In this document: one piece after another, positions 6,110 through 12,801 of the stretch
Numbering within the stretch: position 1 is the stretch's first letter
Layout: every line of letters starts with the position of its first letter
DNA from: Spirochaetaceae bacterium
GTDB lineage: Bacteria > Spirochaetota > Spirochaetia > B11-G9
Direction of reading: 5' to 3'
Assembly: GCA_030600745.1 (NCBI GenBank)
Contig: JAUVLL010000046.1
Span: 1-13,201, forward strand
Length of the DNA: 13,201 nt
Notes under the pieces: generated by a model
Told to the model about the DNA's origin: nothing
What the model saw: the letters and a program-made list of their open reading frames with translations, nothing else
The model's database searches: none
Position numbers and translations under genes: made by a program

Positions 6110-7537
6110 ATGAAAAACAAACTATTAATTAATGCTGCAGTTTTGGGGCTTATGGTTCTGCCGGCTATTATTTCAGCTCAAAATATTACTATTACCCAGC
6201 TGGATTCATCAGAGCTTCTTACATCTTCAAGGATTGACTGTTATCTGAGTATTACTGACAACCAGGGAGAACCTTTGGGAGATGTTAATACTGATTTAAT
6301 CAGGATGAAACATGAGACACAAGAAGGTCTGAATACTGTAGAAATTCTGGATATTCAAAGAAATAATTCAGCTGATGGGGAGATTACATTTCTCTTAGTA
6401 CTGGATAATTCGGGAAGTATGTATGAACCGGTTGGTGATGGAATGACCGGGAATCGAATGGATCATGCAAAAAGAGCTGTTAAAAAGTTTCTCGATAGTC
6501 TGGATGAACAGAGTACCAGAGTAGGCCTGGCTGTTTTCAATACAAAATATATATTACTTGTTGAACCAGGCAGGTTGCATAGCCGAGCAGGGACGAAGTC
6601 CCGACCAGGCAGTAATATAAAAGTTATAGAAAAGGCTCTCGAAGGAATAGAGAAACCTGAGAATAAGGAAGCATATACTGAACTTTACTACTCCATTAGT
6701 CAGGCTGCCAGGGATATGGCGCGATATCGTGGTAGAAAAGGAATAGTTCTTCTGTCAGATGGAGAAAACTACCCTTACTTCACTATGTCCGGAAACCTTC
6801 ACCCTGATTTAGGAGAAACTCTTTATCTTCCAGACAACGGCTTGGAACCGTTAAAACGGGAAGGAGTTACTCTTTATGGTATTAATTTTTCAACTGAAAA
6901 AGATAAAGCTTTGGCATCAATCAGTATTGAATCAGGCGGAACAATGTATGAAGCAATCACAGATGAAGAGTTGTCAGGTGTTTATAACCGGATTAAAAAC
7001 CGGATAGAAAAGGAATACAGGGTTACTGTCAGAGCTCCCCTTGTTTTTCTGGGAGCACCTGAAATCAGTGCTGAATATGAAGGTTCCGATGATATTAAAA
7101 CCTATTATGCCAGACCGCTTATGGGGATTCCGGAAAGAGATTATCTCTTTCTGTCACTGATGATTCTATTGCTCTCTTTCGTAATATGGGTTATTTTAAT
7201 GTTGATACGCTTTGAAAAACCGGCAGCCCGGGCTGAGTTATCTATGCTGCCCATGGGTGCTGGTAAACCCGCTCAGAGAACAATTGCTCTGACATCTCAA
7301 ATGACGGTTATTGGCGGATCTGCTCAGGCAGATTTTACTGTAGCAGGAATCCCAAGTCTAAAGGAATCTCATGCAACTATTGTGCAGGATGAAAAAGCAG
7401 GTACGTTTACACTGGTTTCGGATGAGGAAGTCCGGGTCAATAACAGGATGACTAAAAAAAGAAAATTAAATCCTGGTGATGTTATCAATATAGAGGGGGC
7501 AACAATCGTTTTTGATGCACCTGAGAACAGTAAATAG
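6110..7537 (+). CDS. Membrane-anchored von Willebrand A protein with FHA-like tail
   Basis: The protein has 475 residues from ATG 6110, which follows a purine-rich GGGAGGAAGAGGAA and gives a clean signal peptide (residues 1-23, ending ISA). An upstream in-frame TTG at 6080 would spoil the signal. A beta-rich segment (24-90) precedes a vWA domain (about 92-305) with an intact metal-ion site: DNSGS (99-103), T190 and D217 in LLSDGE. A membrane helix (345-367) puts the vWA domain outside and an FHA-like domain (388-470) inside. That domain lacks the binding Arg (IGGS) and the 'SRxH' Ser (LKESHA). Residues 155-167, RLHSRAGTKSRPG, are encoded exactly by the 39-nt hairpin element, inserted between a strand and the next helix. 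The protein probably senses or assembles something in the periplasm and couples it to the kinase inside. Confidence 0.88.
   Translation: MKNKLLINAAVLGLMVLPAIISAQNITITQLDSSELLTSSRIDCYLSITDNQGEPLGDVNTDLIRMKHETQEGLNTVEILDIQRNNSADGEITFLLVLDNSGSMYEPVGDGMTGNRMDHAKRAVKKFLDSLDEQSTRVGLAVFNTKYILLVEPGRLHSRAGTKSRPGSNIKVIEKALEGIEKPENKEAYTELYYSISQAARDMARYRGRKGIVLLSDGENYPYFTMSGNLHPDLGETLYLPDNGLEPLKREGVTLYGINFSTEKDKALASISIESGGTMYEAITDEELSGVYNRIKNRIEKEYRVTVRAPLVFLGAPEISAEYEGSDDIKTYYARPLMGIPERDYLFLSLMILLLSFVIWVILMLIRFEKPAARAELSMLPMGAGKPAQRTIALTSQMTVIGGSAQADFTVAGIPSLKESHATIVQDEKAGTFTLVSDEEVRVNNRMTKKRKLNPGDVINIEGATIVFDAPENSK
6572..6610 (+). repeat. Hairpin element, in-frame copy inside the vWA gene (39 nt)
   Basis: This copy has the same outer sequences as the element at 1812-1851 (AGGTTGCATAGCCGAGCA on the left, GACCAGGC on the right) around a different core, GGGAC-GAA-GTCCC (6590-6602). 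It starts and ends on codon boundaries and adds 13 codons, RLHSRAGTKSRPG. ACCAGGC occurs both just before it (6565-6571) and as its own last 7 bases (6604-6610), which could be a target duplication or chance. Removing the 39 bases leaves LLVEPG-SNIKVIEKAL, a natural strand-to-helix turn of a vWA domain. Confidence 0.8.
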
Positions 7538-7557
7538 TAAAAAAGGACTGATGCAGG

Positions 7558-7896
7558 ATGGACGAGACAATTTACATGACCAGCAGCGTAGGCAGGCGGC
7601 TTGATAAAGTGAAAAAGTCTGAACAGCACTTCCTGGTGTTTAACGGGAAGAAGATTACTCTTATCAGTAAGATCATAATCGGACGTTCCAGATCCTGTGA
7701 TGTTATATTGAATGATGCTCTTGTTTCCCGGGAGCATGCTGTTATCCAGAAGATTAAGGATTCGTATTTTATTCAGGATTTAAACAGTAAAAACGGAACT
7801 TTTGTTAATAAACAGAAAGTTCCGTTTGGTCAGTATGTCAGACTGGAAAAAGAGGATTCCATTAAGATTGGGAAAAACACCATACAGTTGCAGTAA
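7558..7896 (+). CDS. Small free-standing FHA-domain protein
   Basis: This 112-residue protein is almost entirely one FHA domain (about 25-111). The phosphothreonine-binding residues are complete: Arg43 in IIIGRSRSCD, Ser58 and His60 in VSREHA, and the NSKNGTFVN loop (76-84). It is therefore expected to bind pThr peptides, unlike the two FHA-like domains encoded just upstream. The N-terminus MDETIYMTSS carries Thr and Ser residues next to an acidic pair, the place where GarA/OdhI-type FHA switch proteins are phosphorylated by their kinases. The resemblance is positional and short. No signal or membrane segment is present. It is the last gene of the operon, 20 bases after the vWA gene, with AAGGA about 10 bases before the ATG. 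Confidence 0.9.
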   Translation: MDETIYMTSSVGRRLDKVKKSEQHFLVFNGKKITLISKIIIGRSRSCDVILNDALVSREHAVIQKIKDSYFIQDLNSKNGTFVNKQKVPFGQYVRLEKEDSIKIGKNTIQLQ

Positions 7897-7909
7897 GCAG
7901 GTTTATGTT

Positions 7910-7937
7910 TTGATTTTTCTTTTCCTGATTGCATAAT
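7910..7937 (+). promoter_or_regulatory. Candidate promoter for the ArsC-like/DAHP synthase/DJ-1 cluster
   Basis: TTGATT (7910-7915) and CATAAT (7932-7937) are 16 bases apart, matching consensus at four and five of six positions. They lie in the 81-base gap after the FHA gene and would give a leader of about 35 bases. An overlapping alternative is TTGCAT (7929-7934) with TAAAGT (7952-7957). No terminator hairpin was seen for the upstream operon, so read-through is possible. Confidence 0.35.
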
Positions 7938-7977
7938 AAGTAATAAATTTATAAAGTATGCTCTCAGGGGTGGTTTA

Positions 7978-8313
7978 GTGAATATTCAGATAATTGGAAC
8001 AAAGAAGAGCAACAATACTAAAAAGGCTATCAGGTTTTTTAAGGAAAGAAATATAAAATTCCACTTTATGGATCTTAATGAAAGGAAAATTGCAGAAGGG
8101 GAGCTTTCAAATATTTTGAATCGTGTGAGTGCTGATGATTTAATTGATACAAATAGTGCAGCATATAAAAAACGCGGATTTGCCTATATGGAATATGATC
8201 CTGTAGAAGAGATCCTTGAGGATAATAATCTTATGAAAACTCCTGTAGTGAGGAATGGGAAGGAAGTTGCAGTTGGTTATGCAATTAATATCTGGAAGCA
8301 ATGGATAGAGTAA
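7978..8313 (+). CDS. Cysteine-free ArsC/Spx-fold protein
   Basis: This 111-residue protein starts at GTG 7978 behind AGGGGTGG (7966-7973). It has the ArsC/Spx/YffB pattern: an opening strand (NIQIIGTKKS), a helix (NTKKAIRFFKERNIKF), the HFMDLNE strand, a helical insert with DLIDTNSAAYKKRG, and the conserved cis-Pro strand MKTPVVRNGKEVAVGY near the end. In arsenate reductases and Spx the first loop carries the active Cys or CxxC. Here it reads TKKSNNTKKA, and the whole protein has no cysteine. Arsenate or disulfide reduction by the usual route is therefore impossible. A binding or regulatory role like that of Spx on RNA polymerase is conceivable but unproven. It leads the cluster with DAHP synthase 24 bases downstream. 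Confidence 0.82.
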   Translation: MNIQIIGTKKSNNTKKAIRFFKERNIKFHFMDLNERKIAEGELSNILNRVSADDLIDTNSAAYKKRGFAYMEYDPVEEILEDNNLMKTPVVRNGKEVAVGYAINIWKQWIE

Positions 8314-8337
8314 AAATATACAATAAGGGTGAACTTT

Positions 8338-9402
8338 ATGAAAGCAATTGATAATCTACATGTAAAACAGATAGCTCCGCTTATTTCCCCCCGGGAGTTG
8401 AAAAAAGAATTTACAGCAGATGGTAATGTTTATAATTATATAATAGAAAGCAGGAAGATAATTACAAATATTCTTGAACGTAAAGACGACAGGCTTCTTG
8501 CCATAGTAGGTCCCTGCTCAATTCATGACACAGTTGCCGGTCTGGAATATGCACAAAAGCTGAAGGAACTCTCAAAAAAAATAGATGATGAAATATTTAT
8601 TGTAATGCGTGTATATTTTGAAAAACCAAGAACTACAATAGGCTGGCGTGGATTGATAATGGATCCCGATATGGATGATACCTATGATATTCATAAAGGG
8701 CTTCATCTTTCCAGAGAATTTCTGTTGAAAACAGCTCAAATGTGGCTGCCTACAGGATCAGAGATGCTGGATCCAATTATCCCGCAATATATCTCCGATC
8801 TAATATCATGGGCAGCAGTCGGGGCCAGAACATCAGAAAGTCAAACACATAGAAGTCTTGCCAGCGGAATGTCCGTACCTGTCGGTTTTAAGAATGGAAC
8901 TGGTGGAAATCTTAATTTAGCAATAAATGCAATAAATACAGCTATGTATCCATCCAGTTTTATAGGAATTGATCAACAGGGTAATACCTGTATAGTCAGA
9001 ACAGAAGGAAACAGATCCTGTCATCTGATTTTAAGGGGTGGAACTTCCGGGCCTAACTACTATGAAGAGGATGTAGAAGAATCGATAGAGTTGATGAAAG
9101 ATGCCGGTATTGAAAATCCTTCTGTTATCATTGACTGCAGCCATGCCAACTCGGGGAAAAAATACACACGCCAAAGAAGAGTTTTCCATTCTGTTCTGGA
9201 TCAGGTTGTGCATGGACAAAAAAATATAGCCGGTATTATGATGGAGAGCAATCTGATTGAAGGTAATCAAAAGTTTACTGGTAATTTCGAAGATTTAAAA
9301 TATGGTGTCTCTATAACAGATTCCTGTGTAGGCTGGCAGGAAACTGAGGAGATCCTTCTCTCTGCAGCAGAAGATCTGCGGAAATACAGGGAAAATAAAT
9401 GA
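8338..9402 (+). CDS. aroG: 3-deoxy-7-phosphoheptulonate (DAHP) synthase, type I-alpha
   Basis: This enzyme condenses phosphoenolpyruvate with erythrose 4-phosphate, the first step of the shikimate pathway to aromatic amino acids. The protein has 354 residues from ATG 8338, chosen because AAGGG lies 8 bases upstream; an in-frame GTG at 8329 falls inside that site. It aligns throughout with E. coli AroG/AroF/AroH: VGPCSIHD (metal ligand Cys60), MRVYFEKPRTTIGWRGL, GARTSESQTHR, PVGFKNGTGG, LRGG, DCSHANSGKK (His ligand), MESNLIEGNQ (Glu ligand) and ITDSCVGW (Asp ligand). Length and the N-terminal extension are typical of the feedback-regulated I-alpha form. Which amino acid inhibits it cannot be told from sequence, so the symbol marks the family only. 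It is flanked by the ArsC-like gene and, 18 bases on, the DJ-1-family gene. Confidence 0.95.
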   Translation: MKAIDNLHVKQIAPLISPRELKKEFTADGNVYNYIIESRKIITNILERKDDRLLAIVGPCSIHDTVAGLEYAQKLKELSKKIDDEIFIVMRVYFEKPRTTIGWRGLIMDPDMDDTYDIHKGLHLSREFLLKTAQMWLPTGSEMLDPIIPQYISDLISWAAVGARTSESQTHRSLASGMSVPVGFKNGTGGNLNLAINAINTAMYPSSFIGIDQQGNTCIVRTEGNRSCHLILRGGTSGPNYYEEDVEESIELMKDAGIENPSVIIDCSHANSGKKYTRQRRVFHSVLDQVVHGQKNIAGIMMESNLIEGNQKFTGNFEDLKYGVSITDSCVGWQETEEILLSAAEDLRKYRENK

Positions 9403-9420
9403 TTTACCTGGGAGGAGAAT

Positions 9421-9972
9421 ATGAAAAAGATAGTAATTATTTTAGCCAATGGTTTTGAAGAAGTTGAGGCAGTTACTCCTATAGATGTTTTGTGGAGGGG
9501 TGGTATTGATGTTACTATTGCAGGTGTAGGTGGTAACAAAATAACAGGTTCTCATGGTATCAAAATTGAATGTGGTACCACTGTTAAGAATATAGTTGCA
9601 GATGATTTTGATGGTGTTGTAATTCCCGGAGGAATGCCGGGAGCAACTAATATATCAGAATCGGTCGAAGCCGGAAGATTTATAGAGAGCATGTATCAGG
9701 ATGAAAAATTAGTAGCTGCTATATGTGCTTCCCCCGCAATCGTTCTTTCTCCATTGAAAGTGCTTGATGGTAAAAAATCTACCGGATATCCGGGGTTTGA
9801 AAATGAATTTAGTAATTCTGTTGAACTGAAAACAGACAGAGTAGTCATTGACGGTAATGTTATAACAAGCAGAGGACCGGGCACTGCATCAGATTTTTCA
9901 TTTGCAATACTTAAATATCTGGCTGGAACGGAACAGTCAGAATCCGTAGCCCGGGGTATGTTGTTTAAATAA
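9421..9972 (+). CDS. DJ-1/YajL-family protein
   Basis: This 183-residue protein of the DJ-1/ThiJ/PfpI superfamily starts at ATG 9421 behind GGGAGGAG. It shows the family's full pattern: strand KIVIILANGFEEVEAVTPIDVL with Glu16 in the place of the DJ-1 Glu18, VVIPGGMPGATN, the nucleophile elbow AAICASPAIVL with Cys102 (DJ-1 Cys106), and the closing ITSRGPGTASDFSFAIL. Proteins of the DJ-1/YajL branch protect against oxidative and carbonyl stress; deglycase and chaperone activities have been claimed and disputed. The catalytic Cys/Glu pair is intact. It ends the cluster begun at 7978 and converges on the acetate kinase gene. There is no evident biochemical link to DAHP synthase, so co-transcription may be incidental. 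Confidence 0.93.
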   Translation: MKKIVIILANGFEEVEAVTPIDVLWRGGIDVTIAGVGGNKITGSHGIKIECGTTVKNIVADDFDGVVIPGGMPGATNISESVEAGRFIESMYQDEKLVAAICASPAIVLSPLKVLDGKKSTGYPGFENEFSNSVELKTDRVVIDGNVITSRGPGTASDFSFAILKYLAGTEQSESVARGMLFK

Positions 9973-9975
9973 TAA

Positions 9976-10010
9976 ATTGTAGGGGCAGGTCGCGACCTGT
10001 CCCCTACAAT
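9976..10010. repeat. 35-nt near-perfect palindrome, TGTAGGGGC family, copy 2
   Basis: The left arm begins ATTGTAGGGGCAGGTCG and the right arm is its complement with one extra base, centred on the CGCG at 9991-9994. Core and length match the palindrome at 796-830. It starts 4 bases after the stop of the DJ-1 gene and sits between converging genes, where it could stop transcription from both sides, though it lacks a T-run. It may equally be a dispersed REP-like element. Confidence 0.7.
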
Positions 10011-10040
10011 GTGGAAATGCTCAAATTTAATTATTAAGAA

Positions 10041-11375
10041 TTATGGAATCTTTGCTATAATATCGGAGAGTTCGGGTTCCTTTTCAATATCGTTAATTAA
10101 ACCGTGAGCTCTTACATGATTGACATAATCTTTACTCTGAAACGAATAGGTGAAGTTGGTATGTACATTGTACCGGCCTTCAACAAGGGCAACTGCGTCC
10201 TCAGTCATTACCAGTTCTTCATCGGTTGGTATAACAAAAATCTTTGTTTTTGATCCTTCTCCTGTTATATCAGTTTCAGCATTCCGGGTATGAGATTGCA
10301 TACATTTATCCATGTCAGTAACAATCCCGAGATTATCAAGGCCTTCAAGGACTTTTGCTCTTATTATCGGAGCCATCTCGCCTACACCTGCAGTAAAGAC
10401 AAGTGCATCTACACGTCCAAGGGCTGCAGCGTAAGAACCAATGTATTTTTTAAGTCTGTATGCTTCAATTTCAATAGCAAGTTCCGATCTGACATCCCCT
10501 TCTTCAGCAGCTTTCTGAATATCTCTTCTGTCAATATACTGTCCGGTAATTCCAAAAAGACCGCTTTTCTTATTCAGGGCTTTTTCAATCTCTTCAGTTT
10601 TAAGATCAGTACTGTTCATCATATAATGAATTATGGCAGGATCAAAATCGCCGCTTCTGGTTCCCATTACAAGACCTTCCAATGGTGTAAGACCCATGGA
10701 AGTATCAACTGAAATACCATTTTTTATTGCGCATATACTGGCGCCGTTCCCAATGTGGCAGACAATTGAGTTAACCTCGGAAGGATCTTTGCCCAGAAGT
10801 ACAGCTGCTCTTTTTGAGACGTAGAGAAAAGATGTTCCGTGATAACCGTATCTTCTGACATTGTATTTTTCATACCATTCATAAGGAAGGGCATAAATAT
10901 AGGCTTTTTCAGGCATGGTTTGATGCCAGGCTGTATCCATTATTGCACACTGGGGAACATCCGGAAGAACAGCCTGGGCTGCTTCGATACCCTGAATATT
11001 TGCCGGATTGTGCAGAGGAGCAAGATCCTGTACTTCCTTAAAAGTTGCAAGTGCCTCATCGTCAATTATCAGGGATTTATTGAACTTCTCTCCTCCCTGA
11101 ACAACCCTGTGCCCAACTGCTTTAATTTCACTCATATCTTTGATTGCACCGACTTTTGGATCTATTATTGTTTCAATTATTAACTTAATTGCTTCAGTAT
11201 GATTTGCACATGCCTGATCTTTTACATACTTTCTCTCACCGGTCCTATTATGCTCGATCACAGAATCATGTCCTACTCTTTCAACAATTCCGCTTGCAAG
11301 AACTTCCTTCTTTTGCCAGTCGTACACTTGGTATTTTGCGGATGAACTGCCGCAATTGAGGGTTAATATAGTCAT
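10041..11375 (-). CDS. ackA: Acetate kinase with C-terminal extension
   Basis: This enzyme makes ATP and acetate from acetyl phosphate and ADP, the energy-yielding end of fermentation. The 444-residue product starts at ATG 11375 behind AAAGGAGAT. Family motifs are LTLNCGSSSAKYQVYD (1-19 region), GHRVVQGGEKF (Arg90), APLHNP (His122), YGYHGTS (His179), HIGNGAS, GLTPLEGLVMGTRSGDFDP (Arg240), the D-V/L-FTAGVGE box near 324-333, and TDEEL with Glu near 387. Most acetate kinases have about 400 residues, so the last 40 or so (from about 405) are an extension. Two usually conserved residues differ: Gln93 where VVHGGE is normal, and Phe183 where HGTSH is normal. The core catalytic residues remain, so activity is expected. 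No phosphotransacetylase gene is adjacent. Confidence 0.95.
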   Translation of the reverse strand: MTILTLNCGSSSAKYQVYDWQKKEVLASGIVERVGHDSVIEHNRTGERKYVKDQACANHTEAIKLIIETIIDPKVGAIKDMSEIKAVGHRVVQGGEKFNKSLIIDDEALATFKEVQDLAPLHNPANIQGIEAAQAVLPDVPQCAIMDTAWHQTMPEKAYIYALPYEWYEKYNVRRYGYHGTSFLYVSKRAAVLLGKDPSEVNSIVCHIGNGASICAIKNGISVDTSMGLTPLEGLVMGTRSGDFDPAIIHYMMNSTDLKTEEIEKALNKKSGLFGITGQYIDRRDIQKAAEEGDVRSELAIEIEAYRLKKYIGSYAAALGRVDALVFTAGVGEMAPIIRAKVLEGLDNLGIVTDMDKCMQSHTRNAETDITGEGSKTKIFVIPTDEELVMTEDAVALVEGRYNVHTNFTYSFQSKDYVNHVRAHGLINDIEKEPELSDIIAKIP

Positions 11376-11520
11376 TATATCTCCTTTAAGAAAACTGATC
11401 TTTAACTATTTTCACAGGAAACAGTGGAAAAAGCAATAAATAATTTGTAATAATTTGATTTTTTATGTTTTTTACAGATTTTATTGAAGCAGGAACATAA
11501 AATTATCAGTTATAGTAGTT
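11376..11520. promoter_or_regulatory. AT-rich divergent gap between ackA and the envelope-protein gene
   Basis: These 145 bases separate two divergent starts and must hold both promoters. Only weak candidates are visible. For ackA there is TTGCTT with an AAAATA about 18 bases further on the minus strand; for the plus side there are TATA-like stretches near 11509-11515. A loosely symmetric CACAGGAAACAGTG lies at 11413-11426. Nothing here is strong enough to call a box. Confidence 0.35.
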
Positions 11521-12801
11521 ATGGGGATAATAAAATTTACTTTATTCTTTTTTATATTTCTGGTTCTGAAAATCTTTCTACTAAGGGGAAGTGAGATAGA
11601 AAGCAGATTGGATGACAATGAATTTATTACGAGAGTAATTTACCGGGAAGCAGATTATTCTTTTTGTTTAATAACTGATTCAGACCAGGACAGGTCTGAT
11701 ATTGATTTGGATTTTTCATTTGAATCCCGCTTAATCAGGGCCGGCAGAGTAAAAAAAGAGGGCTTTTGGAGAGAAATTTTTAACCCTCTAAAGGTTTCGG
11801 CCGGCTCCGATCTGTTTCGTGAATATCCGGGTCTGGGAAAAGATTATTCCCTCTATGCCGGAGGGCTCCATGGACTTTCTCTGGGAACAGAAAAAGGTTC
11901 CAGCATTAATGTTCTTTTTGCAGATGGTTTCTGGATAGGCGGCAACTATTCAATTGGATCAGACCACTTATCAGTAACAGCCCTTGTTTCGATTACTGAA
12001 AATGTGGAAACTCCTTCTGATGACTGGACGAGTGATTTTCCAATTGTTCCTGTATCAAATCCCATCCACATGGGTCTGCAGTCGATTTTTAGTTGGAACA
12101 ATTTTAAACTTGATTATTTAGGTGTACTTTCCGGAAACAATATATATAAAGCAGGGTCATACAATCGTATGCATATTGAATTACTCTGGAAAAAAATAAA
12201 AATTAAAGGTTTTACCGGAATAACAACTCCTGATTTTATTACTGCAAATGTTAACCTGTCGAAGGATAAATATCTACTAAGTCTATGGATTGGAATTTAC
12301 CCTGTAAAGTATTGGGAAACTATAATAAAAACACAATACAGTGAAGAACATCCGCCTGTCCTGGCTGCTGCATTTCTTCCTGGCTCAGGCAGTTCTTCGA
12401 TAAAAATTAAATATGATAATTTAAATTTTCTTATTTCTACAGAGTTCGGTCAGCAATTTAATTTTAACAGTGATGGAGAAGGAACTGTGGAAAATAAATT
12501 TGACACCGGAATAGGAGTTTCCAGGTTATTGTCATTGTTTAGCGGGATTGGTTTTACTTCAGATTTTGATTCGCTTTCAGAGAGACGGCTTGAACTGGAA
12601 TTAAAGTGTTCTCTTGGTAAGACTGACGTGGAACTGGTTTACAAATATAAAGAGGAAATATTTGAACCGATAGATCAGCATACGTTTTGGGTAAGGGTTA
12701 ATCAGGAATTCAGCGGCGGAACTGCTTTCTGTAAAGTTGAGGTTAAAGAGGGGTGGCTGCTTGAGGGTTTAACAGTTGGGTTTATAACTATTTTTGGGTA
12801 A
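11521..12801 (+). CDS. Predicted envelope protein of unknown function
   Basis: I do not recognise this 426-residue protein. The first 22 residues are a hydrophobic signal-like stretch (IIKFTLFFFIFLVLKIFLL), probably a signal peptide or anchor. The rest is made of short alternating strands rich in Ser, Gly, Asn and aromatic residues (for example SINVLFADGFWIGGNYSIG and LELELKCSLGKTDVELVYKY), a pattern common in outer-membrane beta-barrels. The last residues, LTVGFITIFG, place a Phe next to the C-terminus, as barrel proteins often do. No second membrane helix is evident. There is no clear Shine-Dalgarno site before the ATG at 11521; the nearest AGGAA is 25 bases away. Its stop codon overlaps a possible start of the prepilin peptidase gene (TAATG), which suggests the two are co-transcribed. 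Confidence 0.65.
   Translation: MGIIKFTLFFFIFLVLKIFLLRGSEIESRLDDNEFITRVIYREADYSFCLITDSDQDRSDIDLDFSFESRLIRAGRVKKEGFWREIFNPLKVSAGSDLFREYPGLGKDYSLYAGGLHGLSLGTEKGSSINVLFADGFWIGGNYSIGSDHLSVTALVSITENVETPSDDWTSDFPIVPVSNPIHMGLQSIFSWNNFKLDYLGVLSGNNIYKAGSYNRMHIELLWKKIKIKGFTGITTPDFITANVNLSKDKYLLSLWIGIYPVKYWETIIKTQYSEEHPPVLAAAFLPGSGSSSIKIKYDNLNFLISTEFGQQFNFNSDGEGTVENKFDTGIGVSRLLSLFSGIGFTSDFDSLSERRLELELKCSLGKTDVELVYKYKEEIFEPIDQHTFWVRVNQEFSGGTAFCKVEVKEGWLLEGLTVGFITIFG

Noticed and set aside
9031..9539. Minus-strand open frames opposite DAHP synthase and the DJ-1 gene
   Set aside because: They are shadows of strongly conserved plus-strand genes with no start signals.
11413..11426. CACAGGAAACAGTG as an operator for ackA
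   Set aside because: Symmetry is imperfect and short, and no second copy was found in the window.
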